DNA from: Plasmodiophora brassicae | Lineage: Eukaryota; Endomyxa; Phytomyxea; Plasmodiophorida; Plasmodiophoridae | Assembly: GCA_039704465.1 (NCBI GenBank) | Contig: JASFAU010000005.1 | Location: 62,001-126,000 of the forward strand | DNA length: 64,000 nucleotides | Direction of reading: 5' to 3' | In this document: positions 20,483-31,625 of the stretch, in pieces | How the letters are laid out: each line of letters opens with the position of its first letter | Position numbering within the stretch: position 1 is the stretch's first letter | Made by a program: the position numbers and the translations under genes | The notes under the pieces: model-generated | What the model was told of the DNA's origin: nothing | Databases searched by the model: none | The model's input: the letters and a program-made list of their open reading frames with translations, nothing else

Positions 20483-21645
20483 TTACACGCACGTCTTCTG
20501 CATTCTCGACATGAGATACAGGAACGGGGCGTCGCATCCTTTGCGTAGCATGGCGGACGTCTCGAAGTACGGCGAGCCGAAGTCGTTGACCTACTTAGCC
20601 CAGTCAGCGCCGCCTGCTCTCCATGCGTGTCCCAGACGTTTGGAAACGCACCAGATCGAATATCTCTGTCGCGGGAACGACGAACGACGGTTTCAGGTCA
20701 GACTTTGTCCCAGCGAACGCCAGCGGTATCGTCTGGAAGCGTTCTCCCAGATACCGACGAAACGCAGTGGCGATTTGCCTCGCGCGCGTCGCTGAATCCC
20801 TGGACGTCCGGTCGATCACGATCAGCAGAGCCGTTGGCCCTTGGAATAGGCGTGTGTTCGGGTACGGCGACGGGCGAACCTTTCCGGAAGCAGCAGCGCG
20901 TCAGCATCGGTACCGCCTCGAGGCTCGCGTTCGACCGACCGTATCTCGCATATCCACAATTCGGACGGACGCCTTCTCACAGGAACTGTTCCGCCTGGTG
21001 GAGAACGACACCGACCGGACGGCCAGGTCGGTATCACCGGGCCTGAAGATCGGCCAGCGCTGGACGGTGCCACTGACCCTGCACAGGATTCAGATACGGA
21101 TGGGCGACGCCTGCTGACCCGCGTCGCACCGATCGATTAAGGAGCTGGATCACACGCGACGTTAAGATTGGCCTGTGCACCGGGTACCCACCGACGGCGC
21201 GTACGTACCTGGTCCCAGCGGTGCGGCCGCCAGTGGCGACAATCTTCATCAGCGCCAGTGTCCCCGAGGGTTCCCGGTACAGCCGATACCGTCGGGAGAG
21301 CCGCGCCAGGCGGATCGCACGTTTACGCTCCGGGTGCCGCACGTCATCAGGGAACATGGCCCATTCCATCGCCAGCAGCATCGCCCGCCACAACGCCTTC
21401 TGGCCCTGCAGCGCGTATCGCCACGCCCAGCAGCTTCGCTCGACGCGCACCACCTCGGCGACATCGCAGTACGACAACGCCCGGACGACGAGATCGACCG
21501 GCAAGTCGTCCCACGATGCGCCACCCGCCCGCATCGATCGGCGCCCAAACGCAAACCACACTTTGCGACCGTGTTCGACCAGACGGACGGAACACCGTTC
21601 CCACCCGTTCGCTGTCCAGCGGGTGCCTAATCTGGACGCCGCCAA
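20483..21645 (-). CDS. F-box protein fused to a Rab-like GTPase-fold domain lacking the P-loop lysine
   Basis: The first exon encodes an F-box (ASWDDLPVDLVVRALSYCDV, then VRVERSCWAWRYALQGQKAL). Its end and later exons encode a small-GTPase fold: beta1/P-loop MKIVATGGRTAGTSSLIDR (GRTAGTS in place of GxxxxGKS, so Lys is Thr), SVSFSTRRNSSCEKASVRIV then DMRDT at the Switch II position, FQGPTALLIVIDRTSRDSAT, AFAGTKSDL (G4, TKxD intact) and YFETSA (G5). Introns (GTACGT, GTGCGA, GTCGGT and GTGCGT donors) were read in phase; several carry in-frame stops. The stop is at 20483-20485. The F-box implies an SCF ubiquitin-ligase adaptor; the GTPase-like half may be a substrate- or partner-binding pseudo-GTPase. 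Start could also be the later Met of MRAGGASW. Confidence 0.75.
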
Positions 21646-21750
21646 GCGCCTGGCGGACCCACTCCCTGGGCCAGAGCGTCACCCGCACATGCCCGCCCTC
21701 GTCGAGACGGCTCAGCGTCGCGTGGTCCTGGGTGCGCCCGTTAACCGCTT

Positions 21751-23191
21751 TTATGGAGACGCGGGCGCGGGACGTGGTGCCGCCGGCGCGAACGACGCGT
21801 AGAACGGGGCGTACAGGATGCGGAACGGCCCGTCGGGGTTCGACGCACCTCGAGCGATTCGGAAGTAGCCTTGCTCGCCGAACGAGGGTCCCCATTGGTT
21901 CTTCAGCTTCCAGTACTGACGCACCATGTTTCAGGGCACCGGACGGCAACGGAACTGTGTGTGAAGGTCCAACCGGCAGGCGAGCTTTGGCGTCGTACCC
22001 GTACCCGACCAGCAGGACCGAATGGTCGATGACGCAGTCAGGGTCGTTCCAGCCCGGCGACCCGATGATGACGCCCGATTTGTAGAAGAGGATTTCAGGG
22101 TAGTTGGCGCACATGACGACGGCGATCGGCTGATGACGCAGGGCGCTCATTAGCGCCGATTCCGTCTCCAGCGACTGCCTCGTGTGTTAAGCACGGGTCA
22201 CCGCAGGGGGGGGGCAGTCGGCGACGACGTACGACAATGGAGAAGGACGCGATCCTGTTAACATGCGGCTGACAGGAATCCGATCTGCATCGGGACGGGG
22301 ACGATGTAGGTTGAGCGTATGGATACGCGGCGTCGTTGCATAGCGCGTTCCTCTGGGCGTACTGAAACGCTGCGCCGAGCCACCCCCCGGCTGTGCACGT
22401 CCTGTACCCGATCGTCAGGGATACAACGGGCAGCGTCGTCGACGATGATCAGCGCGTGTGCCGAACTCGTTAGGGGATGCACGTTGGTAGGTGCAGTCGG
22501 CGAGCATTTCGGCGGACAGGTCGGTGGCGCTCGACAGGTTGCGACTCAGGGCCCAGGCGCCCTCCAGCGCCCCGGCCGTTGCGAATGCCCTAAGGAGAGA
22601 CGCGCGTCACCTTGGCAGCATACCCGTCTGTTGGTGGTTGCAGGCGGGGTACCAGCAGGTCGCGCAAGGGCCTTGGTCCTTGACGGGGCTGACGACACCT
22701 GGGACTGTGGTCCAGTCCAGGAACGACGTCTTCCGTATCGCATCGGCTTCGACTTGTGCCTGCTGGCACCAGTCAGGAGGTGGAAAACGATGTCGATGCG
22801 GTCACTGTGCGTGTGTGTGCCTGCAATGCATCCCAGTTCTTGTCGCGAGTGCTGGGCAGGGTGATCCCCATGTAGGAGCGAATCTCCTTGTCCGTCAGGT
22901 CGGCGAACCGGTTGACCGCCAGCTTCCACGTCGAATTCTTCGCGTTGTGCTGATTGACATAGGAGACTCGTTTGCTCCAGAGCCGGTATCGATAGAGCTC
23001 CTGCGACCCGGCCGAGTATTCCTGCCAATGCGGACACGCTCGGCCCTTTGGCTGCCCACGATGGCTGGTCCAGTCACGCGTACCTTTCCTTGCCTAGCCT
23101 TGTATTCGCCCCATGGCGTCGCCCGGTACCCATGGCCAACGATGAACCGTGTGGCGGCAATAAGAACCGCAACGTGGACGCCGATGAACAT
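21751..23191 (-). CDS. papain-family (C1A, cathepsin L-like) cysteine protease, secreted or lysosomal
   Basis: Exon 1 gives a signal peptide ([20 protein letters not shown]). After an intron of about 40 nt comes the I29 propeptide with the ERFNIN-type helix ([20 protein letters not shown], then [20 protein letters not shown]). The mature enzyme begins [20 protein letters not shown] with catalytic Cys in ATCWAFA across an intron. Next are LSAEMLADC and a [14 protein letters not shown] region with PYAQP, then [13 protein letters not shown], catalytic His in [14 protein letters not shown], and catalytic Asn in [20 protein letters not shown]. The usual NSWG is NQWG. All triad residues are present. 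The stop is at 21751-21753 after a Pro/Ala-rich tail. At least five exons; precise borders in 22.2-22.7 kb are approximate. Confidence 0.88.
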
Positions 23192-23640
23192 TGGCCCGCC
23201 GCCACCACGTCAGATTCGCAGGAGATTCGACGGCCAGTACGGGATCCTTTCGCGCTCCCCCATGCCGATATCTAGATATGGATCATTAAGGTCAACACCG
23301 AACCCGGGTCATCAAGCCCCCGGCGGTACCGATCATTCAGTCCCGCGTGAGCCACAAACAAAACCTCATTGTTCACAATTGCGACTGATGCCCATGTTCG
23401 TCGCTGCCAGGCCATGCTCTAGAACGGGGACCCCATACACCGCGCTCGTCCAGCGGGGAACGCAGCCGGCACAGGCCACCCCAATGGGCCATCTGTTAGT
23501 TCACAGCGGTCGTTTGCAATTGGAGGCGCAACGCGCAAGCAGTGTCAGCGTGCTCGTCCATCCACATTCCTGACTGGGACTGTCGACTCGACGGGCAGCC
23601 CCCGGTCGTGCTCGTTGCTGCTGTCACTGCAGGTCGATTG

Positions 23641-24769
23641 ATGGCTCGGAAAGCGACCGCCGGCAAGTCGCGTCCAGGTGAGCCGGAGGCAGCTTCGTCG
23701 CGAACGTCGTTCAGTGAAGGGTCGCCACGTCCAAGGTCGTCCGCGTCGTCATCGGAATCGTCGTCATCGTCGATGTCGACATGGATTGGGTACTGCCTGC
23801 CGCCGCTTGTATCGAGCGTCGGCCAGCGTGCTAACGCGTCGCTCAGCATTGGCGTCGTGGCCGTCCTGATCGGGTACGTCTTCAAGCTCCAGACGGACGT
23901 TGCCACCATGGCGACGGCCATCGGGAAGCTGTCGGGCACAAACCCAATTCAGTCTGGGCCCAGCCCCGTTGACGAGGCGGTGTCGTCTCGTATCCAGGAG
24001 CTAGAGCGAGCCGTCCAGGCATTGTCGAAGGCGGCCGCGAACAGGCGTGATCCTCCCGCCGGAGCCTTAAGCGTCCAGGACGCGGTCGATAGGGCGCTGT
24101 GGCGATTCGCGTCGGACCGGACGGCCCTGATCGACTACGCCATGGAGGCCATCGGCGGGCGCGTCCTCTCCAGTTCGGGTGTGCACCGCGGCGACGGCCT
24201 CGGCTTCATCATCCAGTACCTGACCTGGTCAGGCCAGGACGAGCGGCAGATGCTCCAACCGAGCATGGAGGTTCGACCATCGGTCGCCTCCACCCGTTGC
24301 CCTGCATTGACCCTGATGCGTCCGGTACAGCTGGGACGATGCTGGCCGATGCCGGGCAAGACGGGTTGGGCAATCATCCGCCTCGGCCGGCGGGTGTTCG
24401 TGGACGGGATCACAATGGAGCACATCTCTCCTGACAGCACCCCTCACTTCGAGTACGTCGCATGCTGCGAACGCTCTGTCCCCATCCGCCGTCGTCCAAT
24501 GCCACTGTTCGCACAGGACGGCGCCGAAACGGTTCACCCTGTCTGTGCACGAGCGCGAATGCAATGGAACCCGGACCCGGTCTGGGGCGCAGCTGGGCGC
24601 ATGGGAGTACACGGCGCCGTCGATCGCCGCAGGCGTCGGCCCCGTCCAGACGTTCTCGTTCCCGGCCACGACATGCCGGGTCGTGTCTGTCAACGTGTCC
24701 ATCGACGACAACTTCGGCAGCGACGCCTACACCTGCGTCTACCGGGTACGAATCCATGGCAACCCGTGA
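23641..24769 (+). CDS. SUN-domain inner nuclear membrane protein
   Basis: LINC-complex component linking chromatin and nuclear envelope. From the N-terminus: a Ser/Arg-rich nucleoplasmic region, a transmembrane helix (ASLSIGVVAVLIGYVFKL), a coiled coil (SSRIQELERAVQALSKAAAN), and the SUN domain starting at DYAMEAIGGRVLSSSG. Introns 24271-24330 (60 nt) and 24453-24516 (64 nt), both in phase, restore the domain: MLQPSMELGRCWPMPGKTGW, TMEHISPDS, APKRFTLSVHERE and the terminal CRVVSVNVSIDDNFGSD...TCVYRVRIHGNP. Length about 330 residues, shorter than animal SUN1/2 but typical of protist SUN proteins. The frame extends upstream of the chosen Met without recognisable content. Confidence 0.88.
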
Positions 24770-24807
24770 CAGTAACAATTTAGGAACGGTCGTTCTCGCC
24801 TCGACCC

Positions 24808-25588
24808 TCACTCCTTTTCCTTGCCGCGTACGTACTCGCTGATGGGCTGGGAGAACCGTGACGATCGCCCATGGCCGTTTCGTGGGTCGGGTGCGCGCGT
24901 GTACCCGCAATGTGGGACCTTGTTGTGCGGCCAGTTGTACAGAGTGGTGCACCCCGGCGTCGGGCCCGCACCACCCGGCACGGACGCACCCACCACCAGT
25001 GAGGCGGCCGGTGCGCGACGCCCGCCAAACTGGTCGCTCTTCATCGCCTGAGCCTGACGGTCGGCCTGCTCCTTCGTCGCCTTGGCGAACTGCTCGACGG
25101 CCTGCGACCAGATGCTGCTCTCCAGCGCCTCCTGTCGCAGGTACCGGTACGACTTGCTGGCCGTCTCCGTGTTCGCCGCCGCCGCCAATCGCAACGCGTC
25201 CGCCGTCGTCGAGGTCGCCACCGCCGGCGAGTCACGATGGCCTAACACGCGCTGGAACGTCGTGATCGTCTGCTGCGAGCCGTCGTGCGCCGTCTCACGC
25301 AACGCCATCTCCTCCACCCAGTTCCCTTCCAGGACGCCATGGTCGCCACGACGCCGGCCGGTCACCATGACGCGCAGACCACACGTCGCAGTACCGTCGA
25401 ACGATCCGACCACCTCGATAGATATGCCTCACGGGCGGCAGGTACGTAGTGGTATCAGCCAGCAGTAGCTGCAGTAGGTGGTGCGCGTGCGCCCTGCGTG
25501 CGATGCAGCACGACGCAGTGCGCCAGTCGAGCTGGTCACGCGCAGCGGGAGCGTCGGCGGGCGACCCGTCAGCACTGCGTGCAGCCAT
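24808..25588 (-). CDS. unassigned protein, probably two or more exons
   Basis: Upstream frame starts MAARSADGSPADAPAARDQL and continues ARRAHAHHLLQLLLADTTTY. A second frame carries VVGSFDGTATCGLRVMVTGR, GNWVEEMALRETAHDGSQQT, then a helical stretch YLRQEALESSIWSQAVEQFA ending in a Gln/Lys/Ala-rich helix. The frames need an intron near 25400-25430, but I could not find a donor/acceptor pair with clean phase. The C-terminal 70 residues of the second frame look like a further intron or disordered tail. No family recognised. It is divergent from the next gene across a palindrome-rich spacer. Confidence 0.4.
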
Positions 25589-25760
25589 CTGGTCAGCGGA
25601 CCGTGGGTGGGTCCATGCAGTGCAGACTCGGTAATCAGATCGGTCCGTCTTCTCACAGGAGCGCTATATGGATCAACGCCATATCGCTGAACAGCCGCCC
25701 CCCGCAACGACTAGCAGTCTCGATCATGCTGAAACACCCAGGTCGGGTCAGACGTTCAAT

Positions 25761-25850
25761 TACACATATGTGTAAACGTTGCGTTAAACCTTTCTTCTGT
25801 GTATACGTCTAAACATATGTTTCGACGTGTTTTGTGTCGAAACGTTTACA
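25761..25850. repeat. cluster of nested palindromes in an AT-rich divergent spacer
   Basis: TACACATATGTGTA (25761-25774) and AAACATATGTTT (25811-25822) are perfect palindromes. GTTTCGAC/GTCGAAAC (25819-25826 and 25836-25843) and TGTAAACGTT/AACGTTTACA (25771-25780 and 25841-25850) are inverted pairs that nest around them. The stretch is far more AT-rich than its surroundings and lies between divergent genes, so it may be a regulatory hub or a degraded inverted-repeat element. Confidence 0.8.
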
Positions 25851-25881
25851 TATTACGACGGTACGGTGCACAAAGTCCGCC

Positions 25882-26994
25882 ATGCAGCTCTACGGCGTCA
25901 TGATGTCGCGCGTCGGTGACTTGGGATCGACGCGGGACCGGCCCATCGTCTGTTTCTCGGACGACGACGCTAGCGCGGAGGCGGGGACGGCGCCGCCGGG
26001 GCGGGCTGCGCCGGCGGCGGCATCGTCCCCGCCCCCCGAGGTGATTGTCGTCGACGACGTCGACGGCAGTGTCGAGGCGTTACCCGACCAGAAGCGCCGG
26101 CGAACGGATACGCCGGTCGTGCAGGCGGGTGCGGCGGCCGGCCGGCAGCCCCCGATGCAGGTGTGGCTCAAGGAGGTCCTTGAACGCTACCCGAACGTCA
26201 GGGTCCGGGTCGTGGCCACGATTGGCGACTCGCAGATCGTCTCGCTCGATAACGCCACCGCCGTCCTCCGTACGTGATGACGTCGTCCTGTGTCCCAGTG
26301 TCGTGTTGGCCGTCGTTAACAAGACGCCACAGATGGGTATCGCCTGGTGGTCGCCTATACGCGCGATGAGGGGCATGGGCCGCGCTCGACAGCCATCATC
26401 GTGCTGATGATCCCGGACGTGCATGATCGATCTGTCACATCGATCGCTGTGCGGATGCTGCGACGGGCGCCCAACCCGGTCCTGCTGCCGGGTGTCGATC
26501 CCGGCCCGCTGCAGGAGATGCATCTTCAGTTCGCGGCGCTAACCGCGAAATCGCCCAACGTCATGGGCCACCATTTCGCCACGAATGAGCCGATCATCGA
26601 TGTCGTGCTGCGCGTCGTTGCCGCCGCTGAGGTCCTGGTCAAGAACGCCCGGTGTGCGATCCCTGCCCAGGCGCCGGTTGACGAGCCGAGGTCGGTCCAC
26701 ACCCGTTCCGTCCGGGGGTTGCTGGACCTGGTCGAGACACTCACCTCTCTGTTCAGGTTGGCCCGGATCGTGTCGGCAAAGACGCGCGGCTCGCGACCCT
26801 GCCCGCTGTGTGGGATGGTGCCGCCGATCACGATCGCGCATATCCAGGAGCACCGAACCGAGATCATGGCGAGGATGTCACCCGAGGACCTGGACGAGTA
26901 CCAGCGCATCCGTCGAGCCGAAAACGAACGCGTTCGTGCTGTCGTGACACAACTCAGGTGCCAGGTGCTGTCTGGAAGAGCACCGGGGCGATAA
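25882..26994 (+). CDS. unassigned protein with a C-terminal CxxC...H...H putative zinc-binding motif
   Basis: Exon 1 begins MQLYGVMMSRVGDLGSTRDR and has an acidic/Pro/Ala-rich stretch (VIVVDDVDGSVEALPDQKRR). An intron of roughly 65 nt starting at GTACGTGATGACG (about 26271) and ending CCACAG joins ...TAVL to GYRLVVAYTRDEGHGPRS. The second exon has SPNVMGHHFATNEPIIDVVL and a helical segment, then PCPLCGMVPPITIAHIQEHR (C-x2-C-x10-H-x3-H spacing), then a charged helix. About 350 residues. The ordered second half and the zinc-like motif suggest a nuclear protein, but I recognise no family. Confidence 0.55.
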
Positions 26995-27032
26995 CGAACG
27001 ACTTGCTGTATGCTATAATATGATCAGTATCG

Positions 27033-28965
27033 TTATTCTACCCTGAGCCGTTTGGCTTCCGGAGGGACATGCCTGCCGGTGTGGTCCTTGGCGGCCTGCA
27101 ACGCTTCCTGGCCTCGCTCTGCCGCTTCCTGCAGCATTCTCATCGTGGCGTCGAACATGGGCACGAACACGCTGTAGTTGTTGTCGTGCAGTTTCCGTCG
27201 AAGCTTCTGGATATCGGCGTCGAGAGCGGCCAGCGCAGTCGTGTACCGTTCCAGGCGCGCCCGGGCGTCCGCGTCGTGCACGGGGAAGCACCCCCAGAAA
27301 TGACGAAGCAGTTCCGACGCCTTCACTGCCCGGCTCCTGACAGCGTCGAGGATCTTGTCCGGCACCTTCTCATCCAGCCCTCGTTGCCGGTTGAAGATGA
27401 CGAACGTGCCGGATCGCTGCGTCGCCGCCTGCTGCTCCGTTATCCGGCAGTCCTGCGACAGACGCGTGATGACGCCCGACAGGTAGGTCGCCCGCTGCTG
27501 GCTGTCAGGTCCCGCTCCAACCGATGAATCGACGTGATGCAGAAACGCCTGTCGTACGGCGTCTTGCGCGGTCTCGCTGAGAGGCGTCACGGTTTCAGCT
27601 TGTCCTCCCGTTGCAAGCTGGATCTCATGGGCCGGGACCGCCGCGCTGTCGGCCATGTCAAGCGGTTGGCTATCGGTGATACGGCCCGCCGTCCGCAGCA
27701 CGACGCGGGAATGTTGGTTGAACTCGGTGATCAGTTCGTGTCGTTGCTTGTCCCGCACGGATGCAGGCAGCACCTTCGGGTGAAGCAACCGATCCTCCCG
27801 GTCGGGATCGAGAAGCGTCAGATCGACGAAACGGTCCACGGGTAGATCCGCCTTGAGATCCGCATCTCTGTTTGAATGACGCATGGATCAGACGAGTCAA
27901 CGTCAACCGAGATAAACGGCAGCGACCTGTCTGTTTCCTTCGGCGCCGCCTCAAACCGGCTAAAGATGTCGTGCATGGGTTGAATGACGGCATCGGCGTC
28001 CGCATCAGCCCCGACAAACTGTTGCCGCGCCCTGCGGAAGTACTGGCTCTGGAAGTACTTGGTCCTACACACGCAGGAACACACGAGGCATCAGCAGCTA
28101 GGCGCCCGCTTCCGGCTGACCGACCCGACCAGAATTCCGTCTCCGACATCTTATCCGGCACCTGGTCCTCGTACGCGCGACGCACGGCGCCATGTTTCGC
28201 GAGAATCTCAGCAATTGCACCAGCGCTGAGCGTGTAGGCAATCGTGCTGCCGGATGGGCCGGGCTGCTAGAGACAGCTTGCATTCAACAACGAGAGCGGG
28301 TCAGGCACCGGACGCCGACCCGTACAGTGGCATCGGCGATCGGCACGGCCGACAGCATGGCGGACGACAAACCGACGCGCTGGGCCTGCGTCGAATGCCG
28401 TTCCAGTTCGATCAGATGCTGGCGGCTCCTCCAGAACTCGGCCGATGAGATGATCTTGCCCTGCTCGACAACCTATCCGCAACGTCATCCTCCTGCGTCC
28501 AACCGGCAGTGATACGCGAGAACGGGTAACCTCTTGATAGGCACGCCTGAGCTGAGGGTCCCGAGCGAGAAGCAAAGCGCGAATCTGTGCCTCGGTGGAC
28601 GCCGACGTGATGGCGGGCGGCGAGGACTCCCACGCGGGCGCCGGACTGGGCGGGACGGTCGGCGCCGGCGAGGCGCTAGACGCCGGCGCCGACCTTGATG
28701 GCGCCGATTTGACGACGGCCACAAACTGGTCGCGTGATGGCTCATCGGGGAACACGAACACGTACGCCTTGGCGGCGGTGGACATCTGCGCCTTGTACGG
28801 CGCCGACCGATTCGCGACGCATCCCGTGATGGACGCCCGCCCGACCGACAGCTTCTTGGCGTCCGTGCTGCAGAACACGACCCGATCGGTCGTGACGAGC
28901 AGCTGCCCCGGGTTCTTCTTGTGCTGCACGCCGGTCAGCGACAGCAGCACGCCCGACGACGCCAT
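27033..28965 (-). CDS. GTF2H1: TFIIH core subunit p62 (GTF2H1/Tfb1)
   Basis: Basal transcription and nucleotide-excision-repair factor. It begins MASSGVLLSLTGVQHKKNPG with the TFIIH PH-like domain (GQLLVTTDRVVFCSTDAKKL ... AYVFVFPDEPSRDQFVAVVK). BSD domain 1 follows (EAQIRALLLARDPQLRRAYQ, then EFWRSRQHLIELERHST). BSD domain 2 is VRRAYEDQVPDKMSETEFW followed by KYFQSQYFRRARQ. The 3' exon matches the p62 C-terminal half: DLTLLDPDR, LITEFNQHSRVVL and the invariant LLRHFWGCFPVHDADARARL, ending with a helical bundle. Several short introns lie between 27.8 and 28.6 kb. Domain order and the terminal LLRHFW.CFPV block make the identity firm. The start Met at 28965 is preceded by 20 implausible codons in the same frame. 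Confidence 0.92.
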
Positions 28966-29425
28966 GGAACGCACTCCGCGACTGCACCGACCGGACCATG
29001 ATGCCGGCCGGGGGCACACAGTCAACTCTGCCCTGCCTGCGCCCCGGCCCCTCCTTGAACCGGGCCCGCGGCACGATGAGCATATCGTTCATCGTTCCGC
29101 TAAACGGCTTCGCACGCTGGCGTACGGCCGAACTGGTACGTGCGTGCGTGTCGTAGACGGCCAGAGCGAGCGGCCTTAGCACGCGTCCGCCAGCTACGAA
29201 CCGATGTACCTGTCCCGGATAATGTCTCGCAGAGGTCACCGCCTGGGTACGTTGCGCTAAACGCGTTCTGTTGCGACGCGCGTGACCAGGCAATGGGATA
29301 ACGCCAGAGGGCCGACGGAGTGTTTATATGAGAGCGCCCTAATCTGGCGAGGGCTACGGACTGCCCACGGTGTCCGTGGACAGGTCCGGGGACCAGGAGA
29401 GGTGATCGGCGTGATCCCGTCAGCG
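28966..29425. promoter_or_regulatory. divergent spacer between TFIIH p62 and ribosomal protein uL22 genes
   Basis: A 460-bp spacer with no convincing coding content. It must contain both promoters. No TATA box or other motif stands out by eye. Confidence 0.4.
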
Positions 29426-29971
29426 ATGACGAAGTACTCGTTCAAGCCGCAGACGGCCGAGAAATCGACGTGCGCGTCCGGCGCGTACCTGCGCGTTCAC
29501 TTCAAGAACACGCATGAGGCGGCCATGGCCATCAAGAACATGTCGCTGCCCAAGGCGCAGACGTACATGAACGACGTCCTGGCGCACAAGGACATCGTCC
29601 CGTTCCGTCGCTTCAACGGCGGCGTCGGGCGTCACGCGCAGGCGAAGAAGTACGGCGTGTCGCAGGGACGCTGGCCGGATAAGTCCTGCCGGTTCATCCT
29701 GGGCCTGCTGAAGAACGCTGAAGCGAACGCGGAGGCGAAGGGCCTGGACCCGAAGACGCTGGTCATCAGCCACATCCAGGTCAACCAGGCGCCGATGCAG
29801 CGCCGGCGAACGTACCGCGCGCACGGTCGCATCAACCCGTACATGTCGGCGCCGTGCCACATTGAGATGGTCCTTACCCAGAAGAACGACGAGGTCAAGA
29901 AGGCCGCCGACGCTGGCAAGGTTGCCCGCCGACGCCAGCCGCGCCTCACGAGCGGCCAGACCGGATTCTAG
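29426..29971 (+). CDS. RPL17: 60S ribosomal protein L17 (uL22)
   Basis: Uninterrupted 181-residue frame beginning [20 protein letters not shown]. It shows the eukaryotic uL22 features: [40 protein letters not shown], the long beta-hairpin loop region [12 protein letters not shown]...[28 protein letters not shown], and [20 protein letters not shown], then [15 protein letters not shown]. Length is as expected for cytosolic uL22. The basic C-terminal tail ([14 protein letters not shown]) is normal. Codon use is strongly C/G-ending, as expected for a highly expressed gene in this genome. The upstream in-frame extension (29282) lacks homology, so the start is the MTKYSF Met. Confidence 0.97.
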   Translation: MTKYSFKPQTAEKSTCASGAYLRVHFKNTHEAAMAIKNMSLPKAQTYMNDVLAHKDIVPFRRFNGGVGRHAQAKKYGVSQGRWPDKSCRFILGLLKNAEANAEAKGLDPKTLVISHIQVNQAPMQRRRTYRAHGRINPYMSAPCHIEMVLTQKNDEVKKAADAGKVARRRQPRLTSGQTGF

Positions 29972-30035
29972 TCGCCGCTCCCCCACCCGTAATTGCAGCG
30001 TGAGCCCTGTTCGAATACAACAACAGCCTTGCCCG

Positions 30036-30407
30036 TCACGTCGACAGGGATCCCCTGCCGATGGCATCGGCGACGTAGGTGCCCAGCGTGACCAGGACAG
30101 AGGCGATCAGCGCCGTCAGCAGGATGCCCTGCAGGCACCGGCAGGTTCGCGAGCGGAACAGGGCCCGATGCGAGTCGGGGAACGCGGCCGCGAAACGCTG
30201 CCTCCAGGTGTAGTCGTGCCTGGGCGACGACAACGTCGACGACGTCGCCAGCATCGGCCAGGTGCGCACCGACACGGGCGACCTTGACGACGACGACGAC
30301 GACGTCGCCTGCAGGTCTACTGGCAGGCTACGAGGCGCCCGGGTCAACGCCGTTCGCTCCCGCCGGGGCGGGATCGCCGCATCCGACGACGACCATGACC
30401 CTGACAT
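30036..30407 (-). CDS. small tail-anchored-like membrane protein
   Basis: A 123-residue frame with a Ser/Arg-rich N-terminal region and one strong hydrophobic helix near the C-terminus (GILLTALIASVLVTLGTYVA), followed by DAIGRGSLST. The topology is that of a tail-anchored or single-pass protein. The N-terminal low-complexity region (SSSSSSR from a GAC repeat on the other strand) gives no family clue. It converges with RPL17 and lies just downstream of the NDUFA9 stop on the same strand. Coding status is plausible, not certain. Confidence 0.45.
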   Translation of the reverse strand: MSGSWSSSDAAIPPRRERTALTRAPRSLPVDLQATSSSSSSRSPVSVRTWPMLATSSTLSSPRHDYTWRQRFAAAFPDSHRALFRSRTCRCLQGILLTALIASVLVTLGTYVADAIGRGSLST

Positions 30408-30502
30408 CGTACAGCGATCCGACTGGACAGGATATCATCCCTCGCTCGTACCGAGAATCTTCGTTGGACGCCGCTGGCTGTGTGTGTGTGTGTATGCCGA
30501 TC

Positions 30503-31625
30503 TCAGAACGGGGTCGTCTCGATGTACGCGCGCTCGGAACGGTAGACGCTGAGGAGGAGCCGCGCCTTGTCGTGCAGGCTGGTCGGCAGGATGTCCAGCG
30601 TCTGCAGCGTGTTCGTGCAATGCGGGTCGACGACGATGTCCTGGCCCATCTGGACAAAGTCGTCGCTGGTGGCCAGCGGCTTCCAGGGGTTCTGCTCGCA
30701 CATCCATCCGAAGGCCTTCGCCAGCGGCAGCGGCAGCGGCAGCGCCCGGAAATCCATGCGGATGTCCTGGGCGACGACCTTGAGGATCGCGCGCACGTCG
30801 AGCACGTCGGGGCCGCCGAGCTCGAACGTCTGGCCGAACGCCTCCGGTCGGTTCAGCGCCGACATGATCGCGTCGGCGACGTTCTCGACAAAGACGGGCT
30901 GCCGTTTCGCTTTGCCGTCGTTGGCGACCACGACCCATTTGAAGCGTCGCATCTGCTGGGCGTAGCGCAGCAGGAAGTCGTCCTCCCAACCGAAGGTCGC
31001 CGCCGGGCGCATGATGATCGCGTCCGGGAACTCGCTGAGGACGGCGGCCTCGCCGTCGCCTTTGGACCGCAGGAACGCCGACGGCGACGTCTGCGACGCG
31101 CCCAGGCACGACACGTGGACGAAGCGTTCGACGCCCGCCTTCCTGGCAGCGGCCGCCAGCGCGCGGGCGCCCTCCACGTGCACATCGGCGAACTTGAAGT
31201 TCTTGGTCTCGTAGAACCGACCGATCAGGTTGACGACGACGTTCGACCTCGACATCTGCCCAACGCTCAGTCAGGCGGACGAACGAACGACAACGGTCAG
31301 AGGCGGCGACCGCGTTCTCAATGGAGGCCGAGTCGCGCAGCTCGAACGGGACGGCGGCCACCTGGCCGACATCGGCGAGGACGCGCAGGTGCCGGATCTC
31401 CATGCCGTCATCGCCTACGGGCGCCGACGCCGACAATCACCACGACGTTCACCCAACACCCGCGGGTCACTCACGAAACGGGACGACGATCTGCGACCCG
31501 ATCCGCCCGAGGCGGTCCACCACGTACCGCCCGTAGTTGCCCGACGCGCCGAACACGGTCGCCGTCACGCCCGACACCGACGATCGCCCGCCGGGCGACA
31601 CCACCAGGCGGTGCACGTTCGACAT
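30503..31625 (-). CDS. NDUFA9: mitochondrial complex I subunit NDUFA9 (39 kDa, atypical SDR)
   Basis: Starts [20 protein letters not shown] then [20 protein letters not shown], the NAD(P)H-binding Rossmann glycine motif (GASGNYG). An intron beginning GTGAGTGACC follows IVVPFR. The next exon carries [20 protein letters not shown], and a second intron (GTCGCC...GGGCAG) joins SIENA to [20 protein letters not shown]. The long last exon has [40 protein letters not shown] and a family C-terminal region. An in-frame stop lies just upstream of the start. The precursor has no long mitochondrial presequence, although the first residues are moderately basic. Confidence 0.92.

Noticed and set aside
21347..22150. 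Continuous minus-strand frame joining the protease His region to sequence antisense to the F-box exon
   Set aside because: The true protease leaves this frame at an intron after GYGYD and ends at 21751; the rest is read-through of a long open frame.
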